In this document: positions 33,100 through 43,560 of the stretch, piece after piece
Position numbering within the stretch: position 1 is the first letter of the stretch
Layout of the letters: the number at the start of each line of letters is the position of its first letter
Origin: Adiantum capillus-veneris
Taxonomy: Eukaryota; Streptophyta; Polypodiopsida; Polypodiales; Pteridaceae
DNA: 64,000 bases
Direction: 5' to 3'
NCBI GenBank assembly: GCA_014529385.2
Contig: CM043959.1
Span: 59,592,253-59,656,252, forward strand
The notes under the pieces: model-generated
The model's input: the letters and a program-made list of their open reading frames with translations, nothing else
What the model was told of the DNA's origin: nothing
Database searches by the model: none
Translations under genes and position numbers: made by a program

Positions 33100-33378
33100 T
33101 GTTGAGGATCGAGGCTAGCTATGGTGGGTGTAGCCTGAGGCAAGTAGCCTGAGGCAATGAGTGGCGAGGAAGATGAGCAGCAGAAAACGAGAGAAAGAGA
33201 GAGAGCGAGAGCAGAAGACGACACACAGAAGCAGCAAAAAAATAACTCTATTCATTTGATTGATTGTAAAGCCTTATAAAGTAAAAAACGTGCCATGCAA
33301 ACTATAAGTGACTTGCATGCCTTGAGACTTGTTCTCACTGGCGTAGACATTATAGAATCTGGGCCTGCATACCCAACA
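33100..33378 (-). repeat. 5' LTR of the small element
   Basis: Next to the primer site at 33086-33099; longer than its partner by 14 bp because of a local GTAGCCTGAGGCAA duplication. Confidence 0.93.
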
Positions 33379-33576
33379 CCAGGTGTTGTTGGCGACTATG
33401 TGGTACATCACTTCCTGCTAGATCTTCTCGAGTTCTTGTATCAGCCAGGTAGAGAGGCTGATCAGGAACTTCCTTTGGTCAGGACGTGACACTTAGATAG
33501 CCTGAGCCAAGTTGGCTTGGCAGGTCATCACTCTTCCTTGTTCACAGGGAGGGCTTGGGATCATTGATCCAACACA

Positions 33577-33996
33577 GCAGAACAGAGCCCTTCTTGGGAA
33601 GTTCATCGTCAGAGGACTTCTTCCAGGTGAGGAGCCTTGGAAGGAGAGTTCTTGCTACAGCGGCTACGTGCTAGGGTGCCTTAGGTAGGAGGCCCTTGGC
33701 AGCCTTCGACCAGATGGATCTTTAGAGAGATGCGCAGAGTTGGTCTTCCAGGTGAGGAGCCCTGGAAGGAGAGTTCTTCAAGCACAGCACAGCAGAGCCC
33801 TTCTTGGGAAGTTCATCGTCAGAGGACTTCTTCCAGGTGAGGAGCCCTGGAAGGAGAGCTCTTGCTACAGCGGCTACGTGCTAGGGTGCCTCAGGCAGGA
33901 GGCCCTTGGCAGCCTTCGACCAGATGGATCTTTACAGAGATGCGCAGAGTTGGTCTGAGCAGGAGACTGGGGATCGCTTCGCTGTGAGTCTGCTTC
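33577..33996 (+). repeat. 210-bp in-frame tandem duplication in LINE B ORF2
   Basis: GAGCCCTTCTTGGGAAGTTC begins at 33585 and 33795. The unit is 70 codons, and copies differ at scattered bases. Confidence 0.85.
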
Positions 33997-35614
33997 GATC
34001 TTGGGAGCACTTGCGGCGTGGCCTGGAGCAGAGACAGCCTACGTGCACGGAGGAGCGCCTACAGCAGCCCCTCGTCTGGAACCCCATGGTTAGCACTCAG
34101 AGAGGTCACTTGGTTGGTAGTCGGCCTCATGTTTCCTGGGGTCCCATGGCAGCAAGTCCAGGGCGCTCTTTAGGTGACTGGCTAGAGTTCACAGGTTTGT
34201 CGGAGAGGTCCAGGGCCTTCAGTTACAGGGCATGAGAGGAGTGTAGAGCATGTGCCAGGACATCACAAAGTCAGTTCCAGTTGAGTGGCTCACGCCCCTC
34301 AACTCAGTAGCACCCCGGTGGATGGGAGCCTTCACACGATTGGAGATTCTCATCTCAGTCAGGGCCTGCTCAGAGACTGTCCCAGCTCTTTTCTTCGAGC
34401 TTTGGGGTGGGGGACACCTTCAGCGAGTTGCAATAGAGGCCCCGCAGGTAGCAGAGTGCTGTTTTCAGAGAATCCGAGTAGTGGGCATCTGTGGGAGGAA
34501 CGTTGTCATAGACCCTGACCCAGCAGCTCTTGAGACTGGACACTGGAGGTTGTGGGCTTGGGAGTGTTGTCCACTGGCACGAGTACAGTGGGATCCTGGT
34601 GAGTGGCTATGGAGGGATCCCTTCTCTTCTGCAAGCCACCCAGGAGTCCCGTTCTTTCAGTACACTGTTCGACTGGGACGTCATACACTAGCAGCACACA
34701 AAGAGGCCCGCCCCGCTGCAGCACCTCATTGGCAGGAGGAGGGGCTCACAGCTGAGTTCTTGGCAGTTTTTTGGGAGAGGTTGTGGGACTCCAGACAGCC
34801 GAGGCGAGTCACCTTGTTTCAGTGGCTGGTCGCACACAGAGCTACAGCAGTCGGGAGCTGGCTAGTGCATAGTGGTCTCTCGATCGCATGTGCAGCTTGT
34901 GACCACCTTGTGGAGAGTCAGTGTCACTGTCTTTGGGACTGTCCCTCGGCCCAGCAGGTGTGGCTACGAATTCTTCGGCTCATGCTTGCTCTCTCCACGG
35001 CTCGACAGTACACTTGGGGAGCAGCGGCTTGGTCCACCCTCTCCGGCACTTCAGTTTGAGCTATCTTCCACCAGCAGGATGATAGTGATGCAGGAGGGGC
35101 GACCTACACTTCAGCCTGCTACAGAGCTTACTCCACAGGAGTGGTGCAGTGATAGAGAGGAGTGTTGGGAGCTCATCAGTCTGGCACTCTGGTTCATCTG
35201 GCGAGCCCGCTGCTTCCGCATCTTTGAGGCTCTCCCCGTGCCACCAACAGAGACTGTTCGTGACTTCTGGCTAGAGCTGATCCACACTCTCAGAGGACAG
35301 TTCGAGGGACTACAGGACAGCTCCGCCGCATGCGGGAGCACAGAGAGGCTTTTCTACAACTCTGGAGTACTGGGCCTTTCTACACCATGGTCCAGGGTGT
35401 ACTCCGATGGCACTACCGACCACCTATGTGGCTTTTCCCTCCCCCCATTTCTTGATTTAGCCCCATTGTACATATGGTGGTTTTTTCATTGGAAGAGTCT
35501 CCCACCATGGTTGTTGTAGCCCTCTCTTGAAGAGGTGATTGTAGCCCTATGGGCAGTTTCAGTAACTAATAGAAGGATCTTTTTCTCGAAAAAAAAAATT
35601 AGTATTCACTGACA

Positions 35615-36345
35615 TTACCGCCCCTTCCTAGAAGAGAAACGCAAATCCTCAAGTCTCCACCCAAGATAACCCACAACCACGAACTAGTACAGTTGCCAAC
35701 TCATCTACTTGACAGCTGACTCCTGAAGAGATAGGACAGTACCGATCAGAAAGAAGGTGTTGCAAATGTGGCCTTCATGGCCACAAAAGATCATCCACGT
35801 ATGAAAGCATTGAAAACAAGAAATCCCAACCTTCTGCTGGATTGACTTCTAATTTGATAGGTGTTCCATCGTCGATGCATCCGATGAACCATGTTAAAGA
35901 TCAAGATGCCCTTATCCTCTTCGACTCAGGCCCCATGTAAAATTTTATATCCCCAGAATTAGCTGCAAGATTAGGTATTGAGAAATACGCCAAGGGGACA
36001 CAGATTCAGCACAAACGGCTAATGGAACCTACTCGTCATAGACACCATTGATCGGATCACTTCAACTACAAGTTAAGACATTTACAGATCAAGGTGACTT
36101 CTACATTATGGATCTGGGAGGATGTGATGTTCTATTGGGCATGCCTTGGTTTTACAAGTATCATGCCCACTTTGATGCAAGAGAACGAACCATCCAATTG
36201 AAGCACAAGAACAAAGATTTGGTGTTGAACTTTGATAATCAAGCTACTCAAGGAGCCACGACAGACGAAGAATACGAAAAGATTGGTGGTGAATTAAGAA
36301 TTCTCTTGTACGAATTTATGATTAATAAAGATTATTATTATGACT
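35615..36345 (+). pseudogene. gag end and protease of gypsy element C
   Basis: Continuation of 26240-26556 after the LINE. A zinc knuckle CCKCGLHGH (about 35757) lacks its final Cys. Then a retropepsin: LFDSG with FISPELAARLGIE (about 35918-35985), and DVLLGMPWFYKYHAHFD (36126-36176). An in-frame TAA at about 35938 and a frameshift near 36040 break it. The frame from 36048 ends with a normal-looking tail at 36347. Confidence 0.75.
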
Positions 36346-36851
36346 AAGAACTATGATCTTGGGTGTGTGCACGCACCACAAGCGGGATCCAATGACCTTT
36401 TACAGGCATTGGCTAAGGTCTTGGTTGCGTGATCGACATCCAAGTAAGATCCAATGACCTTTTATAGACATTGGCTAAGAAACTGGCCATAAGATCGATT
36501 TTCAGACGCACGCAGGTGTCTATAGCTAGCTTTTATGTGTGCATAGCCATCACGACACAAGAATGCATGACTAAATGATCAATTGTGAGATTTTAAGTTG
36601 CATGAATGTTAGAGGTATGAACGTTTTCTTGTATTCTGCAATCGAGGACAATTGCTTTGATTTTAGAATATGTGACGGGTTTTAGGGTTAGGGTTTCTAC
36701 TAAATGGTCATAGACACATCGGTCTAATGCGTTCGTTTTGCCCGCCCAAACTCACTCTCCCTAGGAAGGTGGTCCATTCCAATCTCTTGGTCAAAGCCGA
36801 AATCCTCTGTGTCATGATCAATTCTCTCTATGTGGTTTTTGCATCTAAATA
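36346..36851 (+). other. intron 4, non-coding, with repeat copy
   Basis: Contains a duplicated phrase (CAATGACCTTTTA(C/T)AG(G/A)CATTGGCTAAG) at about 36390 and 36450, and at 36738-36857 the second copy of the 120-bp segment also found at 25373-25489. Confidence 0.5.
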
Positions 36852-37130
36852 ATGCTAGGAAGATTCAATGGAACTATCAGTATTGCCCCAGGTTATGTGG
36901 AGCTCATGCTGCACATCAAAGGATTACCATGTCTCCATAACTTCTTTGTACTACCTCCAAATCACCCTGATAATCGGCTAATATTGGGTATGCCATGGCA
37001 ACGTAGATACAAGGCGTTTATTCATTGGGTAGAAAACCAGGTGTATTTTACAGTTGAGCATCGAGTACAACAAATCACATTTGCTTCCATGGAAGATACG
37101 AGGTATCTCTACTTGCAACTGTCATGCTAG
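36852..37130 (+). pseudogene. second gypsy protease fragment
   Basis: Open frame of 92 codons whose C-terminal half reads LHNFFVLPPNHPDNRLILG then MPWQRRYKAFIHW, the second half of a gypsy-type aspartic protease. The catalytic Asp half is absent. Unlike the protease at 35900-36345, so it comes from another element. Confidence 0.6.
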
Positions 37131-37564
37131 AACTAACAACCTTAGAATCTATTGACAGCAATAACTGTGCATCTGTGGTTGATCTGCTCCCTTGAATACA
37201 AGTCTGCAAGACAGAGCTACCTTTGTCATCAAGTGCAGGTTCAGACTCATCGAGACACATCACTCAAGTCAATCATCCCAAGCAAATGTGGGTATCAAAA
37301 AAGACACAGACCAAGGTCACATCAAAATAGTCGCCCGCATCTTCTAAACGAATGATTTGGATACCTAAGGATACCCCAAGAATTGATGCAAGCTTTATTT
37401 GGGTGCCAAAGGCCCAACTACAAAGTTTATCTCAATAAGGTCAAAGTCAACCATGGTATTCACCCATAGCTACAAAGGAAAGACGAGCAGCCAAGCTTAA
37501 ACCACCACAAGTCATCCATACTACAAAGGTCCTGAAAACACAAGTAGTCAGACACCCGCCATCT

Positions 37565-37848
37565 TTTGGGTGTAGATGCTTTGGGAAGTTGAATGCTTTT
37601 AAGACTACTGATTTTGGGGCTCTTCTTTTGGCATCCCTTGTACTCTTTATAAGTGCCCACAGATCACTCTCCCAAAAAGCATCTGGACACAAAGTCTTGG
37701 TGAGAGTAGGATCCTCAGGAATTGTACTTTGCGAACCCTAATAATAAAGAAATACTGAAAGGGGCGCCAGACTTTGGGGCCAGTGTATCTTGGCTCGGAA
37801 CTCCACCGAGTCTTGTCGTCTCTCTCTTAGTTCTTCAAGTTGGTTTAC
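37565..37848 (+). repeat. partial LTR matching element C
   Basis: Matches about 25835-26090 (TTTTGGGGCTCT... CTTTATAAGTGCCCAC... AATAATAAAGAAATAC). Both ends are lost. It could be the remains of the 3' LTR of element C or an independent fragment. Confidence 0.65.
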
Positions 37849-38439
37849 TGCAGTTTCCTGTGCAGAATTCGGTGGGCGTCCATTGAATGCCCGTCATCTC
37901 AGCATATAGAATGTCAGGGGACACCATCAGCCTGCACACTGACCATTGCTCGGCAGACCAGCATCCAAAATAGCTCATGCTGCTGCCAACTCAGCACTCA
38001 GAATCTACAAAGCCGTGAAATCCCTTGGGAGCTGACAACTCAGCATGCAAAATGGAATCTTGCCCCCCCCCCCCCTCCCCAACCCCCACCCCCGCCCCAT
38101 CACTTGACGTCCAGGAAGGGTCTGCTACTGACCATTCTTGCATTCTATGCTCCCAAGCTGGCTCCCCGGTTGTCAGCCTTTGTCACATTGATTCCTGGGC
38201 ATGGTCACTGGCAGACCATTTCCTACCCCTTCATGTTTTCTAACCGTAGATTAATTTACGTGGGGAGTTTTATTTGAACTATATCCCATAGCTTTGAAAA
38301 CATACAAGCTAACTATTTTATTCTTCCTTTGATCTCTTGATTTGGATTTTATTGACATCATAAGACTTCACCTTATTTGGTTCTTGTCTTACGAATGTTG
38401 TTTCACTGCTTTTTATTTAGTGCTTATTGTGCTTTTCAG
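37849..38439 (+). other. intron 4, right end
   Basis: No coding region. Contains a C-run with AACCCCCACCCCC at about 38063-38098. Ends in the acceptor GTGCTTTTCAG. Confidence 0.5.
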
Positions 38440-38667
38440 GTAAGAGAGAAAAAATGTCCCACCTGTGAGACTCAATATCATATGTGCATTGCAAGTGGTT
38501 CTTTGATCATGGACGAGGAATTTTGTTTATGTGGCCTTTGTAAACATTACATCAAATCAATGCATGCAATTAATTGTCAATATTGCCCCTTATGTCATGG
38601 ACATTTAGCCGTCTCCAAGGCAATAAAACCTATGCACAAGTCTCAAAGAAGAAGAACTCTTCGATAA
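38440..38667 (+). CDS. WDR35: IFT121/WDR35, last exon (75 codons plus stop)
   Basis: Acceptor CTTTTCAG|GTA, phase 0, stop TAA at 38665. Reads KKCPTCETQYHMCIASGSL..., FCLCGLCKHY, and NCQYCPLCHGHL, matching the C-terminal zinc-binding module of WDR35/IFT121 (CVATGSP, MCSVCKH, FCPLCHSP). The CX2C pairs (CPTC, CGLC, CPLC), with CKEC from the previous exon, would form the zinc sites. The tail after HLAVSK is basic (HKSQRRRTLR) and longer than in animals. CT arrays start directly after the stop codon. Confidence 0.88.
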   Translation, partial: VREKKCPTCETQYHMCIASGSLIMDEEFCLCGLCKHYIKSMHAINCQYCPLCHGHLAVSKAIKPMHKSQRRRTLR

Positions 38668-38713
38668 CTCTCTCTCTCTCTCTCTCTTCGATAGTTTCCT
38701 ACAATGTTAAAAT

Positions 38714-38774
<61 letters not shown>

Positions 38775-38795
38775 AGTTTCCTACGATGTTAAAAT

Positions 38796-38849
<54 letters not shown>

Positions 38850-39049
38850 CATATCTCCCCCCCCACCCCTTCTCCCATTGTACTGGGCACCTTTTGTATT
38901 AGTTGGCACATCCATAAAGTCCCAGCTTGTAGTAGTAGTATTTTTAGTTTCAGTTCTTTTTTATTCCAGACATGGTATCAGATTCACTATGTTGTAACAG
39001 CTTGGTCTTATAGGTCATTTTGGCCTTTTGAAGACGTTAATATATCATT

Positions 39050-39115
<66 letters not shown>
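38668..39115 (+). repeat. CT arrays separated by SINE-like tails
   Basis: Three long CT arrays (38717-38770, 38799-38847, 39052-39115) each adjoin a copy of TAGTTTCCTAC(A/G)ATGTTAAAATTCTC or of the short repeat at 38963-39052. This would be the IFT121 3' UTR and downstream flank. No clear AATAAA is seen close to the stop. Confidence 0.85.
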
Positions 39116-39116
<1 letters not shown>

Positions 39117-39218
39117 GCTTCCTAGGACGTTAAAATTCTCTTCTTCTCAAGTGTGTGTTTGTGGGTGTGTGAGTGTGTTAATAAGAAGAGGAAAATGGTA
39201 TAACCTTTCTATCACCCG

Positions 39219-39265
39219 AGTGTGGTAGATTGGTTATGCCATTTCCCTCTTGAATAATAGGTCTA
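39219..39265 (+). mobile_element. SINE-like A-box fragment
   Basis: GTGTGGTAGATTGGTTATGCCATTT matches 3331-3355 in element 1; the B-box part is missing. Confidence 0.45.
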
Positions 39266-41627
39266 ATAGATCTTTTATTTAAACAATCATGTGAAATGAT
39301 CTACTTGAATGTGAATGTTGAATATGGAGGAATCGATTCAAACCCTCACCCTCAACATTACTTGCATAGAATTTTTGTTAACATATATTAAATTAAAATC
39401 TATTATGCTTACAAGCTCATTTAGAGGTGTGATAATCTCTTGAAAGCAAAATGGTGATTCAAAATAGTTTATTTTACCTGATTGAGAATGAGACGTGCTC
39501 ATTATCGTTTCTCTATGGGACTTGATGAGACATGCATTATTCACAGCTGTGGTGATCACTCAAGTTCAATTTTCCCTTTCTAATTTACATGAAGTGCAAT
39601 TTACAAGACTCTTGTGAGAAGAAATTTGGTTCCTTTTTGGCAATGTGATCAAAACAGATGATATTGCTTGCAATTATTGAAACTGCAGCTTATAGACAAA
39701 GAAAGAGATTGTGCCCTGTGGATGTATTAATAACAGATGACGGGAGAATTATTTTTGGTACAGGGGCGAACCATAATGTATACACTTAAAGATAGATTTA
39801 CCAACAAATATAAATTGAAGGTGCATTCCATTCTACAAGTACAGTTTTATATTTCCTTGAGCATTTTCTTGCTATGTGGTTTGTTGTGAAAGGGACCAAG
39901 AGTAAAGAGTTTGCATATGGGAATTTTCAAGAATGTCTACTTTCCTTCAATACAAGTATATCAAATGCAAGTAAAAGTAAGTACAAAAAGTATATATTGA
40001 GCCTTATGTAGGTGTGACACATTCATCCAAATTAAATGATCTATGTATATTATGGGTATATTCTTCGAAAGAAATCAAGAATGTGTTGTCGACAAGAATA
40101 ATAAACATACAATTGAGACTATCCCTTGGTGCTACCTATGGCAGCAAGAAATGAGAAGTTATTCAAAGGTGGATAGGAAAATCATCCCAAAAAAAAAGTG
40201 CTTTTGTAGATACACCACTCATTGTGTAGAACATCTTCTCCCAAAAAACCCCATAACAATCTCATCATAAATCTAGTTTACCTATGTCATCTTTTACATA
40301 ATGCCACATGCCTTCTATATGGACCTTTAGAGAGGCCATTGCTTTTATGTTCTTTGTTTGGTGCTATGGAAAAACTTCCCTTAGTGCATTTGGTCCTCAT
40401 GCAAGAGACTATTTTTTCATGCTCTCCTATTGCATTTAAGAGACTACAGTTGTATAGAAAGCCTCATGAGAATGAGAGAGAGAGAGAGAGAGAGAGAGGT
40501 ATCGCTCCTCTATGTTGCCATGAATTCTCAAAATATCATCACTATTCTCTTGCAAGTAGAACAACGGCAAAGATTGTGGAAATGCTTAAAGGACATAACG
40601 GTAACAAATTATAAGTGAGGCATACAAGCTAGATTAGGGTGCTCCACTTCCTACATTCGCAAAAACATAATGTGGAGGACTAGTCTTGCCTTAATATCTA
40701 CCTAGCATGGCTTTTATGGTAGCTTGTTGTTAGTATTATGCTTATTAATCAACATCCCCTTTACTAATGTAGACTTTATTGAAACATTTTACTTATGAAT
40801 TGACACATGGGTCTACCTTTTGCCTTAAAGGTATTGAGATGCACCACAAACTCTTCAAAAAGTGATAGTTGAAATGTTTCTAGCCCATGTAACTCTCTAT
40901 ATAAGATAGCCTACTTGTACATAATTTTGTGTGGAGAAAAAGATTTAAGAAGATGAGAATAGCTAGCGCTTCAAGATGTAGGAAGACTATTTCACCCAAG
41001 GGAGTCTTCTTGTGAATTCGTCACTTGTGCAAACTTAATGTCTACCCATTTTAAGCATGCTTAACCACCGTCATACCCAACTTTGATATAACCCAATCCT
41101 AACTTTATTCATAGGCTTTTATGAAAGGTGAACCTACGACTCAATAGCTTTTTTAGTCCAATAATTGATGAGTATTGTTTTAATGTGTCTACCATTGCAT
41201 GTTGTCTATTCTCATCCTAGAGATCATAAAATGTTCTCCTTAGTTGCTATTATCTTTGATGTTAAAAATGTTAGGGATGAAGGTGAGACTCAGAAAGAGG
41301 GACAGAAATCTTGTAATGGCCAATTTCTCAATTCTCAACTCATGACAATGAGATGGCACTTTTCTTTCTCAAAATCACTACATCAAAAAAGTAATTTCTA
41401 TCTTACAAAATGCCCATCAACTTGCTTACATTCGTAGCCTTGGCATCCGGGTGAATCATCACTTATAAAAGGATGGTTGTGCATACTCTTGTTTTAAATC
41501 ATCATTAGGGTGAACCACTCTTTGCTACTCTGGCTCATTAATATCATTTGAGGGAATGGCTAAAAGAAAAATGTATGCAGGTCTAATTGAGTGGCCTTCT
41601 CATGCTTTAGATTATCAACGATGGGGG

Positions 41628-41677
<50 letters not shown>

Positions 41678-41759
41678 TGTGTTGCATGGTTGAGGGTCGC
41701 TTCTCTAAGATCTCGGTTGCATGGATGAGGGTCGCTTCTCTTCTCATGCTTTCTATATG
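39266..41759. other. gene-free, degenerate
   Basis: AT-rich, with short ORFs on both strands and none recognisable. Includes a GA array at about 40469-40498 and a CT array at 41631-41674. Parts may be old Copia sequence, but I cannot support a domain call. Confidence 0.4.
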
Positions 41760-42050
41760 TAGCCACTATGATTTCACTAGATGTGACCAACAATAACGCA
41801 AGGAAGTTGCAGTTGAAAACAGGGTTGAATACTTGCAAAAACAAGGCTTGTCTCTTAAAGAATATTTTTTGAAGATGAAGGATGTATGTGAGTCCTTGCT
41901 TCTATTGGTGTTATTGTTGAGGATGATGATAAGTTGGAATTCTACTTTTGTGGTGTAGGACCAACGTGCAAGCACTTCAAGACTTCTTTTATGCTTTAGA
42001 AAATATTTTGAGTTTTATAGATGTTATGTATAGGTTGATTGCGGAAGTGT
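41760..42050 (+). pseudogene. Copia gag fragment (UBN2-type)
   Basis: Across shifting + frames it reads KQGLSLKEYFLKMKDVCESL then VEDDDKLEFYFCGVGP, resembling the helical part of plant Copia gag. Frameshifts and stops throughout; no flanking LTR recognised. Confidence 0.5.
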
Positions 42051-42291
42051 TACTCTGTTGTAATGTCGCTACGGGTAGGAAAGGGTCTGGTTTGCTATTC
42101 ACCACTCGGTCATGAGAAGAATGAGTTTGCCTTCTCATTCCCTAACTCTTTATAGTGTGGCTTGCCTATCGAAATTGGTCCGGCCGCCTTGGCACTACAG
42201 ACAGGCGGTCTCCCTTGAACCCCGCCTCCTCGACTCTATGATCGAAATGTGATCGTCCAAGACGCAACCATTACAGGCTACGTGACATTTA

Positions 42292-42293
<2 letters not shown>
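42051..42293. other. possible LTR next to gypsy element D
   Basis: Lies just beyond the poly-C run at the 3' side of element D (which is on -), where the purine tract and 3' LTR are expected. No second copy was found in the window, so this is positional inference only. Confidence 0.3.

Positions 42294-42333
<40 letters not shown>
42294..42333. repeat. uninterrupted run of 40 C
   Basis: Poly-C on +, poly-G on the coding strand of element D. It may be an expanded polypurine tract. Confidence 0.95.
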
Positions 42334-42335
<2 letters not shown>

Positions 42336-42599
42336 TCTTATAAAGAGTTTTCGTCCTCAAACACAACATGGACAAATCTCTTGGCAATTGTACTTCGGCG
42401 TTCCCAAGTTACAATTTTCTCGTTTAAGTCTGTCTACTTCACTAGTACCTCTTGGTACATTTCATGACATATTTCTCTATCTCGATACCCTAGAATCCTT
42501 TTTGGTTCATGTGGTATCTTTGGTGGCTCTATCAAGTCAACCAAAACTTCTAGAGAAACTATGTTCTCTCAATCGTAAACTGATTTACTTCAGTTTACT

Positions 42600-43360
42600 G
42601 AAGTGGAAGACAAGGTGAGCTTGAGAACTCTCCGGTAACTGAAGTTTATATGCTATGTCCTCAACTTTCTTAATGACTTTAAAGAGACCACAATATCTAA
42701 GAGAAAGTTTATCACACTTTTTGATTTTCATGGTTTCTGACCACACAAATCTTTAGGAATACAAAGTCACCGTTTGCAAAGGTAACCTTTCTTCATTCTT
42801 TATCAACATATGTCTTTGCACAACCTTGTGCCCACGAATGCTTTCCTTTGCTACTTTAAGTATATCATATTAAACTTCAAGGAAATCCTTGACAAATTGA
42901 ATTTTCTTCTTCTCTAGGTCTACAGCCATAGGAGATCTTTGTTGGAAACCATACACCAACATGAAGGTTGTAAAACTAGTCGCTACATGTTTGGAATTGT
43001 TATAAGCAAATTCCAAAATGGATAAGTATTCTTCCCAATTAGATTGTTTCTTACTTACCTAAGAACGATGTCCTCTAGGATTTGGTTAAGCCTTTCGGTT
43101 TGACCATCAAACTACGGATAATCGATTGTACTCATACTCGGAGTAGTGTCTAGCTTTTTGAAGACTTCCAAATGACTATTGAACTTTGTATCTCTATCAC
43201 ACACTATATCTGCAAGCACGTGTAAAGATGTTTAATAAAGAGTTTTGCCAACTCTGACGTTTCTGCCGTTTTCTCGTGTTAATAAACTTTGCCATTTTAG
43301 TTAACCACACTGAGTCATTTCATCGACTAGTCTTGACTGACCGGTAATGAAATCATGGAA
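42600..43360 (-). pseudogene. integrase of gypsy element D
   Basis: On - the frames give ADIVCDRDTKFNSHLEVFKKL then MSTIDYP and FDGQTERLNQILEDI, the integrase core with the Asp of DRDTKF. Stops and shifts interrupt it. Continues from RNase H at the right. Confidence 0.65.
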
Positions 43361-43560
43361 ATGCTTTCCCATTTTCCTTGAGGAATCTCCAAAGGATGGA
43401 AGGTGGTCGCGTCTATAAAGTAGTGCGATCATGTACACTGCGTCAAACCTCTATAAAGCATGGATCATGCTCACATAAGCCTCGTAGTGATTCCAAGAAG
43501 TCATTCTTGAAGACTGTGAAGCTTAATTCATTGATTTGCGGCATACGATTAAGTGCATCT

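Larger units (their letters stand above)
31471..33378 (-). mobile_element. non-autonomous small LTR element (TRIM/LARD-like)
   Basis: LTRs of 265 bp (31471-31735) and 279 bp (33100-33378), TGTTG...CAACA, with a 5-bp target duplication CCAGG at 31466-31470 and 33379-33383. On -, the LTR is followed by ACTAGTATCAGAGC (33086-33099), the tRNA-Met primer site as in Copia elements, and a G-rich purine tract (GAGGGGGGGAT) precedes the other LTR at 31736. The 1.36 kb interior has no gag or pol motif. LTRs contain a TATA-like TTTATAAGG on -. LINE coding sequence resumes exactly after the duplication. Confidence 0.93.
29003..35519 (+). pseudogene. LINE B ORF2 (endonuclease and reverse transcriptase)
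   Basis: Start ATG 29003. APE-type endonuclease: SWNVQGLG, MLQEHHL, NIYAPN, a GGFN where GDFN is expected (about 29449), IDRFYTSD and SDHAP (about 29730). RT: GFVKERSILDN, LLLDFEKAY, RQGCPLAPFLF and FANN in place of the catalytic FADD (about 31130). C-terminal zinc region with CAACDHL...ESQCHCLWDC (about 34890-34940), then an LLIRNFLW/WFIWRAR-like tail. Stops: TGA 29564 and 30612 (both expected Trp) and 31431 (expected Arg). Two frameshifts lie between about 29990 and 30060. A nested LTR element splits it at 31471. Not functional. Confidence 0.88.
26575..35596 (+). mobile_element. full-length L1-type LINE copy B
   Basis: Flanked by the 18-bp duplication AATTAGTATTCACTGACA (26557-26574 and 35597-35614), with a poly-A tail at 35589-35598. 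Contains a GC-rich 5' UTR, ORF1 (27098-29006) and ORF2 (29003-about 35520). About 7.1 kb without the nested LTR element at 31471-33378. It is inserted in gag of gypsy element C. All ORFs are now broken. Confidence 0.95.

Noticed and set aside
36660-36700. Telomere-like TTTAGGG motif
   Set aside because: Only two units (GTTTTAGGGTTAGGGTTT); not an array.
38641-39115. CRISPR-like array (repeated unit with spacers)
   Set aside because: The units are SINE-like tails and CT microsatellites in a plant genome; spacing and spacers are not CRISPR-like.
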